Shown: positions 27,258-35,694, numbered from the stretch's first letter. The stretch is DNA of 64,000 nt from Rheinheimera hassiensis (GCF_022436675.1 NZ_JAKUJZ010000003.1:508226-572225), one strand, 5' to 3'. Made by a program: numbers and translations. The notes: generated by a model not told the origin, from the sequence alone.

Positions 27258-27968
27258 ATGAAAAAGTACGAAAATTTATTTAAACAAATACTTACCTGCG
27301 TTACGCTGCTTGCAGCAAGCCCTTTAGCAGCGCAGGACGACGTTAGCAGCTACTCAGCGGCTCAGTTAACTGAGCAGGCATCTGCGTGGTTGCAACAAGA
27401 GCTGGCCGTAACACCTGATAGCGGTACTCAACTACAGGTAAGCCCGTTGGACGACAGAATAGGCTATAAAGATTGTCACGAACCGTTGCAGTTTTCACTG
27501 TCTCAGCCACTTACCCAACGCCAGAATACAATACAAATCCGTTGCGGTGCAGCACAGACCTGGCAACTGTATGTACCTGTACGAATTGAAGAAATCGTAC
27601 AAACGGTAATTTTGACACAAAATATTGCTACCGGCAGCCTGATCACTGCCGATATGCTGGATATCGCCAGCCGCGAACGCCGTTTTTTACGCGGTAGCCT
27701 GGTCAGTGATACTCAGCAAATTATCGGTGCAAAAACCCGGCGGGCAATGTCTATTGGACAAATTATCACCTTGCAGGATCTTTGCCTTGTCTGTAAAGGA
27801 GATGTTGTTACAATATCAGTCAGCAATAGTGGCTTAAATGTGGCAGCAACCGGAATAGCACAAGCCGATGGTAGCTTAGGTGATGTAATAAGCGTGCTTA
27901 ACCGCCAATCAAAGCGGGCTATAACAGCAGAAGTGATTGCAGTAAACCAGGTTAGTATTAAATTTTAA
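27258..27968 (+). CDS. flgA: flagellar P-ring assembly chaperone FlgA
   Basis: 236 residues with a signal peptide (LLAASPLAAQ). The C-terminal SAF region is clear: VILTQNIATGSLITADML and RAMSIGQIITLQDLC, ending VISVLNRQSKRAITAEVI. It escorts FlgI to the P-ring in the periplasm. It diverges from cheV and precedes flgM by 76 bases. Confidence 0.95.
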   Translation: MKKYENLFKQILTCVTLLAASPLAAQDDVSSYSAAQLTEQASAWLQQELAVTPDSGTQLQVSPLDDRIGYKDCHEPLQFSLSQPLTQRQNTIQIRCGAAQTWQLYVPVRIEEIVQTVILTQNIATGSLITADMLDIASRERRFLRGSLVSDTQQIIGAKTRRAMSIGQIITLQDLCLVCKGDVVTISVSNSGLNVAATGIAQADGSLGDVISVLNRQSKRAITAEVIAVNQVSIKF

Positions 27969-27976
27969 ATATTAAC

Positions 27977-28003
27977 TAAAGTTTTGTAGTTTAACGCCGT
28001 TAA
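27977..28003 (+). promoter_or_regulatory. sigma-28 promoter of flgM-flgN
   Basis: TAAAGTTT, 11-base spacer, GCCGTTAA: the -35 is exact and the -10 has one mismatch to the FliA consensus. It lies 40 bases before flgM, giving the usual feedback in which FliA drives its own anti-sigma factor. Confidence 0.9.
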
Positions 28004-28044
28004 CCTATGCATAAGGAACTGTATTAAGGTGATGAGGTACGAGC

Positions 28045-28365
28045 ATGGCTATTAATATCAACAACTTGCAGAATAGTCCGCAAGTAAAAACTGACAAAGT
28101 TGAGCAAAATGCCCAACGTCAGCAGGCTACTGTGCAGCAAAATGCCAATCAGGCAGCGGCACAAAAACAAGATTCTGTGTCTATTACGCCCCAGGCACAA
28201 CAATTTTCTAAACTGACCGAAAAAGCCAGTAACAGCAGCGGCATCGATCAGGAGAAGGTTGATAAAATCAGACAGGCGATTACCGATGGTAAGTACAAAG
28301 TGAATGTTGAACAACTGGCACGGCGTATAGTACAGTTTGAAAGCGAGTTATTTGGTAAAAAATGA
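28045..28365 (+). CDS. flgM: anti-sigma-28 factor FlgM
   Basis: 106 residues, glutamine-rich and disordered in the first half, with the FlgM C-terminus: VDKIRQAITDGKYKVNVEQL and ARRIVQFESELF. It holds FliA inactive until export through the finished hook. The start codon is 7 bases after GAGGTACGA. Its 3' end overlaps flgN by 4 bases. Confidence 0.95.
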   Translation: MAININNLQNSPQVKTDKVEQNAQRQQATVQQNANQAAAQKQDSVSITPQAQQFSKLTEKASNSSGIDQEKVDKIRQAITDGKYKVNVEQLARRIVQFESELFGKK

Positions 28366-28796
28366 CAACCGCCAGCAACGACATCATCGCCTTATTAGAT
28401 CAGCAAGAGCAGCTACTGGATGAGCTGCTTTTGTCTTTGCGGCAGGAAATTGCCGCCCTTGCCAGCCGCGATATCGCTGCGCTGGAAAACATCATTACGC
28501 TTAAAACCACTCAGCTACAGCAATTACAACAGAACGATGCCTTACTGGCCGCCTGCGCTGATATTGATGAGCAAAAACAACAGCCCTGGTTTAAACAAAA
28601 AGTGGCCGCGCTGGATGTAAAGCTGGAAGAGTGTAAACGGAAAAATGATATTAATCAGCAAACACTGGAACAAAGCCAGCTTACACTGGCCAGATTTAAA
28701 ACCGAACTGCTGGCCAGCCGGGGTAAATCAGGCCTGACTTACACCAGCAAAGGCAAACCTGCAGTAGACAGTAAAGGTAAAGGCATTAAAGCCTGA
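28362..28796 (+). CDS. flgN: FlgN-type export chaperone
   Basis: 144 residues, almost wholly helical and coiled-coil. IALLDQQEQLLDELLLSLRQ at the N-terminus is the FlgN pattern. It is the chaperone for FlgK and FlgL. ATGA overlap with flgM shows coupling. The C-terminal 20 residues are lysine-rich and flexible. Confidence 0.92.
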   Translation: MTTASNDIIALLDQQEQLLDELLLSLRQEIAALASRDIAALENIITLKTTQLQQLQQNDALLAACADIDEQKQQPWFKQKVAALDVKLEECKRKNDINQQTLEQSQLTLARFKTELLASRGKSGLTYTSKGKPAVDSKGKGIKA

Positions 28797-28818
28797 ACCA
28801 CGCTCAGTCCATAGTTAG

Positions 28819-29277
28819 TCAATAATAACGTACACTTTTAATCGTTTGTCTTGGCTGGGTGTTTTGATACAAGTGATACACCTGCTCAAAATCCAGTTCC
28901 AGCTCCGTCACATATACATCATCAATAGCATAGGTTTTTATCACCCGGGCGCCACTTATCACACCTTTTACCGACGATGACAAATGTTCATCCTCAAGCA
29001 CCATAGCGCGTAGCTGATTAGTCGCGTCAATTTTTTGTCCATATACCACTTCAGTCAGTTCACGATAAGCATCCAGCTTCGATGCTTTCATCGCCTGCAG
29101 CATTTTGTGTTCATTGCTGTCGCCATGCTGCACACTGATCGGCGCATAACCTACTGCAGTTAACACCGGAAAGGCATCCGGCTTTGCCGGCGCATACTCA
29201 ACATGCCGGTTTACCAGCGAAGAGCAACCCGCTGCTAATACGGCAGTTAACACTACTAAAGTGTGCCACGCTGTCAT
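28819..29277 (-). CDS. flgP: outer-membrane flagellar ring lipoprotein FlgP
   Basis: 152 residues from the ATG at 29277, which has AGGAG 7 bases upstream; an earlier in-frame start has none. Lipoprotein signal with lipobox AAGC. The LPP20-like region AYRELTEVVYGQKIDATNQL and GARVIKTYAIDDVYVTELEL identify FlgP. In Vibrio and Campylobacter it forms a disk or H-ring part around the L-ring of high-torque polar motors. It diverges from flgT. Confidence 0.9.
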   Translation of the reverse strand: MTAWHTLVVLTAVLAAGCSSLVNRHVEYAPAKPDAFPVLTAVGYAPISVQHGDSNEHKMLQAMKASKLDAYRELTEVVYGQKIDATNQLRAMVLEDEHLSSSVKGVISGARVIKTYAIDDVYVTELELDFEQVYHLYQNTQPRQTIKSVRYY

Positions 29278-29377
29278 TTTATTCTCCTGCAGCACAATAA
29301 ACTTACTGTGCACTAAAAGTTAGCTGTCAAACAGAATTAGCAATATTCACGCCATAATTTAATAGCGCTTTAGCTTA

Positions 29378-29394
29378 AGGCATACATTTTGCTT
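29378..29394 (+). promoter_or_regulatory. sigma-54 promoter of flgT
   Basis: AGGCATACATTTTGCTT has GG-N10-GC spacing and the -12 TTGCT, matching the RpoN consensus. It lies about 36 bases before the flgT start. No equally good promoter was seen for flgP on the other strand. Confidence 0.82.
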
Positions 29395-29429
29395 AGTTAT
29401 CCGCAGTGCCAATTTATTGCAGAGTTTAT

Positions 29430-30569
29430 ATGAAACTTTACCCATTTATCGCTGTGCTTGCTGTAACCCTGTTCAGTGCAAACTGTACAGCAGACTGGTA
29501 TGAAGCAACCGGGCAGGCCGTTATTGAACAAGGCGATATAGACTCAGCCCGTCAGGCAGCTATTGAAGATGCGCTGAAAAGAGCAGCATTATTTGCAGGC
29601 GCCAGCCTAAGCAGCACTCAGCAACTTATTAATGGCATTTTGCAGCAAGAACAACTGGGTGTAGTCAGCAATGCACAGATCCGCAAACTACAGCTGTTAT
29701 CTGAAAACCAACACAATAATATGCTGACAGTAACACTACGCGCAGATATCACCCCACAAATAAGCAACTGCAGCGGCAACCCATACCGTAAACCAGTATT
29801 ACTAAGCCAAATTCAGTTGCAGGCCCGCCAGGACGCTATATACGGCGAATTATTTGATCTGGGTGAACACAGCACCACCCAGTTAGAGCGCCACTTACGC
29901 GATTACAGCCCCACCGCCACTATAAGCAGTTTACCGCAGGAAATGCCATTGCAGTATCTGGCATACCCGGCAACTGAACAACTGTTTAGCCAGGGGTATC
30001 AGTATGTTATAACCGCGCGTATCAACGACATGTCTCTTGGCCAAACCACCAGCCATTTCTGGCAAAAAGATTTAAAACAGCGCTACTTTGCTATTGATGT
30101 AACGCTGTTTGATCTGTTCGAACAAAACATAGTGTACCAGCAGGAATACCGCACCAGTGCCAGCTGGCCCTATAAAAGCCACAACACGCCAGCCAGTCAC
30201 AGCCAGGCGTTCTGGCAAATGCCTTATGGCAGTAAAGTCGACAAACTGCTGCAGATCATCGCCGCAGATATGCAACAACAGTTGCTATGTAAGCCGCTGT
30301 TGAGTGCAATAAAGCAGGTAAGAAAAAATGAAATTATGCTCGATCTTGGCAAACTGCACGGCTTGCAGATTGGCGACGAATTACAGTTGTTCCAGTTACA
30401 ACGCCACCCCACTACACGGGGTGTGAAACGGTTGCTACAAAGCCAGCTAAACCTCACCATTACAGAACTGACAGAGCGAAATGCCTGGGCCAGCACTGAT
30501 AAACAAGAGTTACTGCAGCATATTCAGCCGGGCGACGTGGTAAGTGTACGTAAAAGCAGCGGTTACTAA
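29430..30569 (+). CDS. flgT: flagellar H-ring protein FlgT
   Basis: 379 residues from the ATG at 29430 with a signal peptide (YPFIAVLAVTLFSANCTA). WYEATGQAVIEQGDIDSAR and AIEDALKRAALFAGA form the N-terminal FlgT domain, and the C-terminus has LDLGKLHGLQIGDELQLF. FlgT builds the H-ring that anchors stator parts in sodium-driven polar motors. Its presence with FlgP suggests a Vibrio-type motor. Confidence 0.92.
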   Translation: MKLYPFIAVLAVTLFSANCTADWYEATGQAVIEQGDIDSARQAAIEDALKRAALFAGASLSSTQQLINGILQQEQLGVVSNAQIRKLQLLSENQHNNMLTVTLRADITPQISNCSGNPYRKPVLLSQIQLQARQDAIYGELFDLGEHSTTQLERHLRDYSPTATISSLPQEMPLQYLAYPATEQLFSQGYQYVITARINDMSLGQTTSHFWQKDLKQRYFAIDVTLFDLFEQNIVYQQEYRTSASWPYKSHNTPASHSQAFWQMPYGSKVDKLLQIIAADMQQQLLCKPLLSAIKQVRKNEIMLDLGKLHGLQIGDELQLFQLQRHPTTRGVKRLLQSQLNLTITELTERNAWASTDKQELLQHIQPGDVVSVRKSSGY

Positions 30570-30578
30570 GTATGCAGG

Positions 30579-30607
30579 TTCCCAACCCCGGCGCACTCTG
30601 TTAGAAT
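30579..30607 (+). promoter_or_regulatory. promoter of tRNA-Arg copy 1
   Basis: TTCCCA at 30579, 17-base spacer, TAGAAT at 30602, then GCGCC before the tRNA. The GC-rich discriminator is typical of stable RNA promoters. The -35 matches 4 of 6 bases of TTGACA. Confidence 0.65.
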
Positions 30608-30617
30608 TTCGCGCCGT

Positions 30618-30692
30618 TGCCCCATAGTTAAATGGATATAACGGCCCCCTCCTAAGGGGCAGTTGCAGGTTCGATTCCTGCTGGGGCAGCCA
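30618..30692 (+). tRNA. tRNA-Arg(CCT), copy 1
   Basis: 75 bases with encoded CCA. The acceptor arm TGCCCCA pairs fully with TGGGGCA, the anticodon loop CTCCTAA gives CCU, and the T-arm is GCAGG-TTCGATT-CCTGC. It reads AGG codons. It lies 48 bases after flgT and at the left edge of the integrative element; tRNA-Arg(CCU) genes are common integration sites. Confidence 0.97.
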
Positions 30693-30814
30693 TAACCTCC
30701 AAACAGAAAGTCCAGCCAAGACCAACAAATTTAAAAATCAATATAGAATCAGCAACTTAATAAAATAATAGTGCAACTTAGTACAGGACCGTTTGGTAGA
30801 ATCCGCCACGGGAT

Positions 30815-30849
30815 GTACTACAGCATCGTCAGTGCATTTTCTGTAGTAC
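30815..30849. repeat. 9-base inverted repeat before the integrase remnant
   Basis: GTACTACAG and its exact complement CTGTAGTAC, 17 bases apart, ending 13 bases before the integrase start. Suits a regulator or integrase arm site. Confidence 0.5.
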
Positions 30850-30862
30850 TAAGAGAGTGCTC

Positions 30863-31116
30863 ATGCCCAAGAAAACCAAGCTGCTGAGTGACACACAAGT
30901 CCATAATCCCAACCCAAAAGAAAAGTTATATTTCTTGTACGACAACGGTGGCCTGCAGCTCGGTATTTCGTCCTCAAGGAAGCAGCTTACAATAAAGCAA
31001 AATACATTGAGCGCAGAACAAAGCTTATGGAATGGTGGAGCAACCGCATAGAAGAAGCCGCAACCGGAAACCTAAGTTTGGCAGCAGGCAAAAAGAATCT
31101 TTTTCTTGTTGGGTAG
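30863..31116 (+). pseudogene. tyrosine integrase remnant (N- and C-terminal ends joined)
   Basis: The first 40 codons, KLLSDTQVHNPNPKEKLYFL then YDNGGLQLGI, are the N-terminal arm-binding start of P4-type integrases. About 46 codons in another frame, KAKYIERRTKLMEWWSNRIE, match the extreme C-terminus of the same family. All of the catalytic domain (about 300 residues) is missing, and the two parts are out of frame. It is therefore a deletion derivative that cannot excise the element. A terminator-like hairpin follows. Confidence 0.8.
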
Positions 31117-31130
31117 TTACCTAGTCCCCG

Positions 31131-31156
31131 AAAGGCTGCATTTTAGCGGCTTTTTT
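31131..31156 (+). terminator. terminator after the integrase remnant
   Basis: AAAGGCTGC, a 6-base loop, then GCGGCTTTTTT: a 9-base stem with two G-T pairs, ending in a T-run. Confidence 0.7.
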
Positions 31157-31453
31157 ATGCCGAACCGTAACCGAACATTACTGAATTACACTCTATTTAA
31201 TAGAACAAATAGAAATAAGTAAAATATTTCAGAATAAGTACTGGAATAAAAAACAGTAGTCTAATTAGTAGATCCAATTAAATATTAATAACTTACACCT
31301 GCTGATTTTATATCAGTGATGATATTTTGTCATCACTATCAATAACTTAATAAAAAACTGTAGTTTGAAGTTTTTTAAAATACCACGTAGGATTCTGTAA
31401 GGCCTCTGGATATTGATAAGAGGCTTAATGTAATTAATTAATGAGGTCTAAAA
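31157..31453. other. AT-rich gap before alpA
   Basis: No coding frame I can support. It holds an 8-base inverted repeat AGTGATGA / TCATCACT at 31315-31337 and a 6-base pair GCCTCT / AGAGGC at 31402-31424 just before alpA. Both could be operators for AlpA or another phage-type regulator. Confidence 0.5.
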
Positions 31454-31648
31454 ATGAATGTAATTAAGTTGCGAGAAGTTTTGAGGATCACAAAATGCAG
31501 CAAATCATTTTGGCACGGACAAATCGAAAACGGCACAGCGCCTAAACCAATAAAGCTTAGTGATAGAGCCGTTTCCTGGGTAATAAATGACGCTACGGAA
31601 TGGCTTGAGCAACGCATCAATCAAAGCAAACAGGATACCGCAGCATGA
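31454..31648 (+). CDS. AlpA-family regulator
   Basis: 64 residues. KLREVLRITKCSKSFWHGQI and APKPIKLSDRAVSWVINDAT followed by EWLEQRI are the winged-helix AlpA (phage_AlpA / MerR-like excisionase) pattern. In CP4-57, AlpA activates integrase and excision. AGGT lies 9 bases before the ATG. Here the integrase is destroyed, so it has no obvious target in the element. A strong terminator follows. Confidence 0.88.
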   Translation: MNVIKLREVLRITKCSKSFWHGQIENGTAPKPIKLSDRAVSWVINDATEWLEQRINQSKQDTAA

Positions 31649-31664
31649 GTAACACAGAAATGAA

Positions 31665-31707
31665 AAAGGTCAGTATGCAACTTGCCGGAAGCACTGACCT
31701 TTTTTTA
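31665..31707 (+). terminator. terminator after alpA
   Basis: AAAGGTCAGT and ACTGACCTTT form a perfect 10-base stem with an 18-base loop and a T-run of at least seven. Confidence 0.88.
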
Positions 31708-31736
31708 AACCTATTCAATTGAAAAGAGGTTAACAC

Positions 31737-32117
31737 ATGGAATTTAATTCATCTAAACAGCAGAGGCAAGCGAAATCTAGACTAAATAGACTAGTGCCAA
31801 CCGATGTAGAGCAACTAATTAGCTTATTAAAGCATAATGAGTACAACGCTTATCTGAGAGTTATTGCGGCGAATCAAGGCATAGCAACTGACCAGCTATC
31901 AAAGTTCATCAAAAGCAATAACCACCACAACGCCAGCCAATACCTGAATGAAATGCTCATTCCGCTTGGTTTTGTAATCGCTAAATTCCGTACAGACAAA
32001 CCGAGCGTTTCCTGGCGCTGGTATCTGATGGAAGTTAAACGGGCTTTACAACTTGGTATTGATAAGCGGCTAAGGCTGAAAATTTTCTGCTTGCTGGAGG
32101 CTGCCAACGACCAATAA
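31737..32117 (+). CDS. hypothetical protein of the integrative element
   Basis: 126 residues, basic and helical, with no motif I recognise. Segments such as VPTDVEQLISLLKHNEYNAY and FVIAKFRTDKPSVSWRWYLM suggest a small DNA-associated or winged-helix-like protein. GAGG lies before the ATG (AAAAGAGGTTAACAC). It is the last gene of the element. Intact reading frame suggests either recent decay of the element or a retained role. Confidence 0.6.
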   Translation: MEFNSSKQQRQAKSRLNRLVPTDVEQLISLLKHNEYNAYLRVIAANQGIATDQLSKFIKSNNHHNASQYLNEMLIPLGFVIAKFRTDKPSVSWRWYLMEVKRALQLGIDKRLRLKIFCLLEAANDQ

Positions 32118-32440
32118 AACATCGCTAGAGGCGATGGCGGAAGCTGGCATTGCGCCAGCTTCACAACTTACACAAGTAATAATGGCAAAGCGATCAGTGG
32201 TCCAGCAATCAGACTGCAAATGGAGCGAAATTCTAATAAATTAGCGGCTGTTTTTGTCCACTTGGTTATGGTGAAAGCGCCAACAAGCAAAAATTGTTGT
32301 TTGCGCTGATAACGCCCCCCACAAAACTTAGAACTAACTCAAGCCGAAGAAGCAGCAAAGCTTGCTAGCGCTTTTATGGTTTACCCTAACCATATGTAAG
32401 CTTCATTTCAAACCAAACACTTGCCTACACTGCATTTATA
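32118..32440. other. non-coding right part of the element
   Basis: A 9-base inverted repeat GAAGCTGGC / GCCAGCTTC lies at 32140-32162, just after the last gene, with no T-run. Beyond it I see no gene, no tRNA fragment in direct orientation and no clear att site. Confidence 0.5.
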
Positions 32441-32515
32441 TGGCTGCCCCAGCAGGAATCGAACCTGCAACTGCCCCTTAGGAGGGGGCCGTTATATCCA
32501 TTTAACTATGGGGCA
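32441..32515 (-). tRNA. tRNA-Arg(CCT), copy 2 (inverted)
   Basis: The exact reverse complement of copy 1 over all 75 bases, including the CCA end. Similarity stops at both edges: upstream and downstream flanks differ. The upstream sequence has only TAAAAT close to the 5' end and no good -35 or GC-rich discriminator, so expression is doubtful. Confidence 0.95.
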
Positions 32516-32596
32516 AACTTGATTTTAAAATCTTTAATGTCCATTCTGGGGTTAAGTAATCTTTAACTTAAGATTGGCAACTAAAAGGCATTACAG

Positions 32597-33511
32597 ATGA
32601 GCATTGAAACAGAAAACACTGAACTTGAATGCGATATTAATCAGGGTTGTGACGCTATTGAGCTGATCATACAACCGCGTGAAACCGATTTAGGTGAGTT
32701 TAAGGTTAAGCGCACTTTACCTACCCGGCAGCGTAAAATGGTGGGGCCCTGGATATTTTTCGACCACATAGGGCCGGCTGATTTTGCACCCGGTAGCGGT
32801 ATTAATGTGCGGCCGCACCCGCATGTTAACCTGGCAACCGTTACCTACCTGCTTGAAGGTGAAATACTGCACCGCGACTCGCTGGGCAGTTACCAGACCA
32901 TTACGCCAGGTGATATTAATTTAATGGTGGCCGGCCGTGGTATTACGCACTCAGAGCGCGAGCGGCCAGAAGTGCGCAGCAGCGAGCATCGCCTGCACGG
33001 TTTTCAGCTTTGGCTGGCTCTGCCGGTACAAGATGAAGAAATTGAGCCAGCGTTTTATCACTACCCTGAGCGCGATATTCCGCGAAAAACCGTTGATGGT
33101 GTCGCACTGAGGGTGCTGATGGGCGAAGCCTATGGCGTGAAATCGCCGGTAAAAACCTATGCCAATACACTGTATATTGAAGCGCATCTGCAACCAGGCC
33201 AGTCGCTTACATTGCCCGATTGCGAAGAGCGCGCGGTATATGTGGCCAAAGGCCAGTTACAGGTGAAAGACACGCAAGTGCCTGAGTTTAGTATGGTGGT
33301 GTTTTCTGCCGCTAAGGGCGTCACTATTACCGCTAATCAGGACAGCAGAATTGCCATTATTGGCGGCGAAAATGTCGGCCCGCGTTTTATCAACTGGAAC
33401 TTTATCTCCAGCCGTAAAGAGCGTATTGAGCAAGCAAGGCAAGATTGGGCAGCAGGCCGCTTTGCTAAAGTAGTGGGTGACGAAGAAGAGTTTATCCCGT
33501 TGCCGGAATAA
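32597..33511 (+). CDS. pirin family protein
   Basis: 304 residues, two cupin barrels. RKMVGPWIFFDHIGPADF and RPHPHVNLATVTYLLEGEI contain the conserved histidines of the metal site, with GRGITHSER further on. Pirins bind iron; some act as quercetin dioxygenase or redox sensors, but the physiological substrate is not known here. AAAGG precedes the start. A hairpin follows the gene. Confidence 0.93.
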   Translation: MSIETENTELECDINQGCDAIELIIQPRETDLGEFKVKRTLPTRQRKMVGPWIFFDHIGPADFAPGSGINVRPHPHVNLATVTYLLEGEILHRDSLGSYQTITPGDINLMVAGRGITHSERERPEVRSSEHRLHGFQLWLALPVQDEEIEPAFYHYPERDIPRKTVDGVALRVLMGEAYGVKSPVKTYANTLYIEAHLQPGQSLTLPDCEERAVYVAKGQLQVKDTQVPEFSMVVFSAAKGVTITANQDSRIAIIGGENVGPRFINWNFISSRKERIEQARQDWAAGRFAKVVGDEEEFIPLPE

Positions 33512-33533
33512 TACCTGGCTTAAGCCGGTGCTA

Positions 33534-33558
33534 CCGCCAGACACACAGCGTCTGGCGG
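33534..33558. terminator. hairpin between pirin and the recombinase-family gene
   Basis: CCGCCAGAC and GTCTGGCGG form a perfect 9-base stem with a 7-base loop between converging genes. The tail GGTATTTAATT has a weak T-run. Confidence 0.65.
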
Positions 33559-33580
33559 GGTATTTAATTAAGGGGTTGTT

Positions 33581-35611
33581 TCAGTGTTTATTTGCTGCTT
33601 TGCTATCGGTTTTATCAGCTTCAGCCAGCGTTTGGCGTATCATATCGACCGGAAAAAACACCTGCAGAGGCTGCTGTTTTGCTTGCTCCCAAAGGCTTTT
33701 AAGCAGTAAACGAAACCGGCTTATTTTGGTGCCGCGCGCCCGTAGTGCAATGGCCAGTGCCAGCGTAAAGCTGACCCACAAATTAACAAAGCCAATCAGC
33801 AATACAAACACCAGATGCAGCAAAAAATTCAGTATACCTATTTCACCGCTTACCGCGCTGTAACCTAAATTAGCCGAGGAAAACGCCACATGGCGTATAT
33901 CTAACGGCAAACCGGTTAAATAGCCCAGATAGCCGGTCATGCCCAGTAACACACCAAAGAAAAAGTTACCGGCCAATGCGCCATAGTTGTCATGCAGATA
34001 ATCGGCAAAACGCTGCCGGCGACTGTCGGATAACAGCCGTTTTAATAACGGGTGATGATATAACCGTAACCTCAGTTCAAGGCAATTGGCCCGGTTATCA
34101 AAGAAGCCAGCAATAATACCGGCACAAAACAGCCAGACACCGGCAATAGCGGCATAAAGCAATGCCAACCCGCTAACCGGTGACAACGACTTAAGCTGGT
34201 ACTGCACCATCTCAGCATTAAGTAACGGTGTGCTGGTTATCACTAGTGTAAGCAAAGCAATACTACTGGCCAGCAATATGGCACTACTGACATTGCCCCA
34301 TACTGCTGCCCACTGCGAGCGGTTTACGTCGATTAGCAAGCCGGCTAATTTGCGATTTACGGCGCGGCCGTTTTCTCCGCGCTCGACTTCCTGTGCAAAA
34401 CTGGCGGCTGTCATCGCAGGTTGTTTGGTGGCGATGGTAAAGTGCAGCATATGCACCAGCACAAAACCGAGGCCGTAGTTCAGGCTAACCAGCAGCGATT
34501 TTTGCAACGGGCTGAAGCCCTGGCCTTCGAGATAAATTTTGATCAGTGCCATCAGTGCAATAATAACCCCGGCGCCTGCGGCAGAGCGCATCAGCGTAAA
34601 AAACTCAGTCCGGGTGCGGGTAATATAGTGCTCACCATGGCCACTTTTATTGATGGTGATACTTTTTGACAACATTTGAGTGCTGCTGCGCCACAATGCA
34701 GAAATACTGTTGTGCTCGCCGCTGGCTTCAACCAATACCATTAGCATAACCTGCACTTTTACCGGTTGAGTGTCGGCATCACTGGTTAATACCTCCAGCA
34801 GCATGTCGATACGATCCAGTGTTTGCTCCAGCCGCTCCAGCAGATGTGCAACCGACACTGAGCTGCCCACACCGGCCCCCCGGCGCCTTAAGCGCTCTAC
34901 CTGTTCGCGGGACTGCTGCATCATGACCTGCAAATGCGCGGTATCATGCAGTGCAGCACCTGGCTCCATCAACTGGCGGCGGCCACTTTCAACAAACAGA
35001 TTCATTTCGCGGCTTAGCGCAATAAATGGCGAATCGATACTGCTCAGACGCCGATCAAGCCGCATCAGATCAGGTTCAATTTCTTCCGCAGCAACCCAGA
35101 TAGCCAGCATTTCCAGCGCGTATAAGCTTTCTTCACGAAAGTGCGCGGTCATTTTTTGCAGTACGGCGCTGCTGGTATGCTGCGCCACTATACTAAAGCA
35201 GGCCAGCATGTCGTCTTTATTGAGTTTATGCAGCCAACGGGCGTCACTTTTACCGTCACACATTTGTACTAATACATCAGCGAAATCATTTTGATCGCGT
35301 GGTGCCGGATTAAAACGCTCGTATAGCCTCGAGCCCATTTCACGCAAGAAACCAGAGCGGGAAAACAAGCCCAGATTAACCAGTGCCGGGTAAATATTTA
35401 CCTCGCCCAGCCAGTTAAATAGTACTTCGCCAATTTCTGCACTGTGGCGGGGGTTATTTTGCAATGCATCACGTAATTTCGCCGCCCGTTGTGCCGGCTC
35501 AGTACCAAACTCACTGTAACTCAGCCAGTCGATCATGGTACTGAGTAAAGTCACAGGACACCGCTGCGCCGACAGGCTTCTTACCAGCGCTACTGCGCTC
35601 AGTGTATCCAT
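33581..35611 (-). CDS. SpecificRecomb-family membrane protein (annotated site-specific recombinase, Gcr-like)
   Basis: 676 residues. The N-terminal half is soluble and helical (WLSYSEFGTEPAQRAAKL, LGLFSRSGFLREMGSRL); the C-terminal half has several hydrophobic segments (GAGVIIALMALIKIYL, LALLYAAIAGVWLFCAGIIA, FFFGVLLGMTGYLGYL, LLHLVFVLLIGFVNLWV). This matches proteins named after the gonococcal gcr gene. Membrane topology and lack of a known catalytic motif make true recombinase activity doubtful. It lies alone, 83 bases from the flgO-like genes. Confidence 0.8.
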   Translation of the reverse strand: MDTLSAVALVRSLSAQRCPVTLLSTMIDWLSYSEFGTEPAQRAAKLRDALQNNPRHSAEIGEVLFNWLGEVNIYPALVNLGLFSRSGFLREMGSRLYERFNPAPRDQNDFADVLVQMCDGKSDARWLHKLNKDDMLACFSIVAQHTSSAVLQKMTAHFREESLYALEMLAIWVAAEEIEPDLMRLDRRLSSIDSPFIALSREMNLFVESGRRQLMEPGAALHDTAHLQVMMQQSREQVERLRRRGAGVGSSVSVAHLLERLEQTLDRIDMLLEVLTSDADTQPVKVQVMLMVLVEASGEHNSISALWRSSTQMLSKSITINKSGHGEHYITRTRTEFFTLMRSAAGAGVIIALMALIKIYLEGQGFSPLQKSLLVSLNYGLGFVLVHMLHFTIATKQPAMTAASFAQEVERGENGRAVNRKLAGLLIDVNRSQWAAVWGNVSSAILLASSIALLTLVITSTPLLNAEMVQYQLKSLSPVSGLALLYAAIAGVWLFCAGIIAGFFDNRANCLELRLRLYHHPLLKRLLSDSRRQRFADYLHDNYGALAGNFFFGVLLGMTGYLGYLTGLPLDIRHVAFSSANLGYSAVSGEIGILNFLLHLVFVLLIGFVNLWVSFTLALAIALRARGTKISRFRLLLKSLWEQAKQQPLQVFFPVDMIRQTLAEADKTDSKAANKH

Positions 35612-35694
35612 GCATGTTCTCCGCTGCTTACGTATCCGGCGCTGATAATACCCGTATTAGGGTGCAAAACGCCAGTTTAGCAACGGATGAATAC

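Larger units (their letters stand above)
30693..32440. mobile_element. decayed integrative element between inverted tRNA-Arg genes
   Basis: 1.75 kb bounded by two identical tRNA-Arg genes. Contents in order: an integrase gene reduced to both ends, an AlpA-type regulator and an unknown 126-residue gene. The intergenic parts are AT-rich compared with the flanking flagellar and pirin genes. The order (tRNA, integrase reading away from it, AlpA) is that of P4/CP4-57-like elements. There is no direct repeat of the tRNA end at the right side; the right border is an inverted whole tRNA. Confidence 0.75.

Noticed and set aside
30618-32515. Classic attL/attR direct repeats of the integrated element
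   Set aside because: The only long repeat is inverted; no direct copy of the tRNA 3' end was found at the right border.
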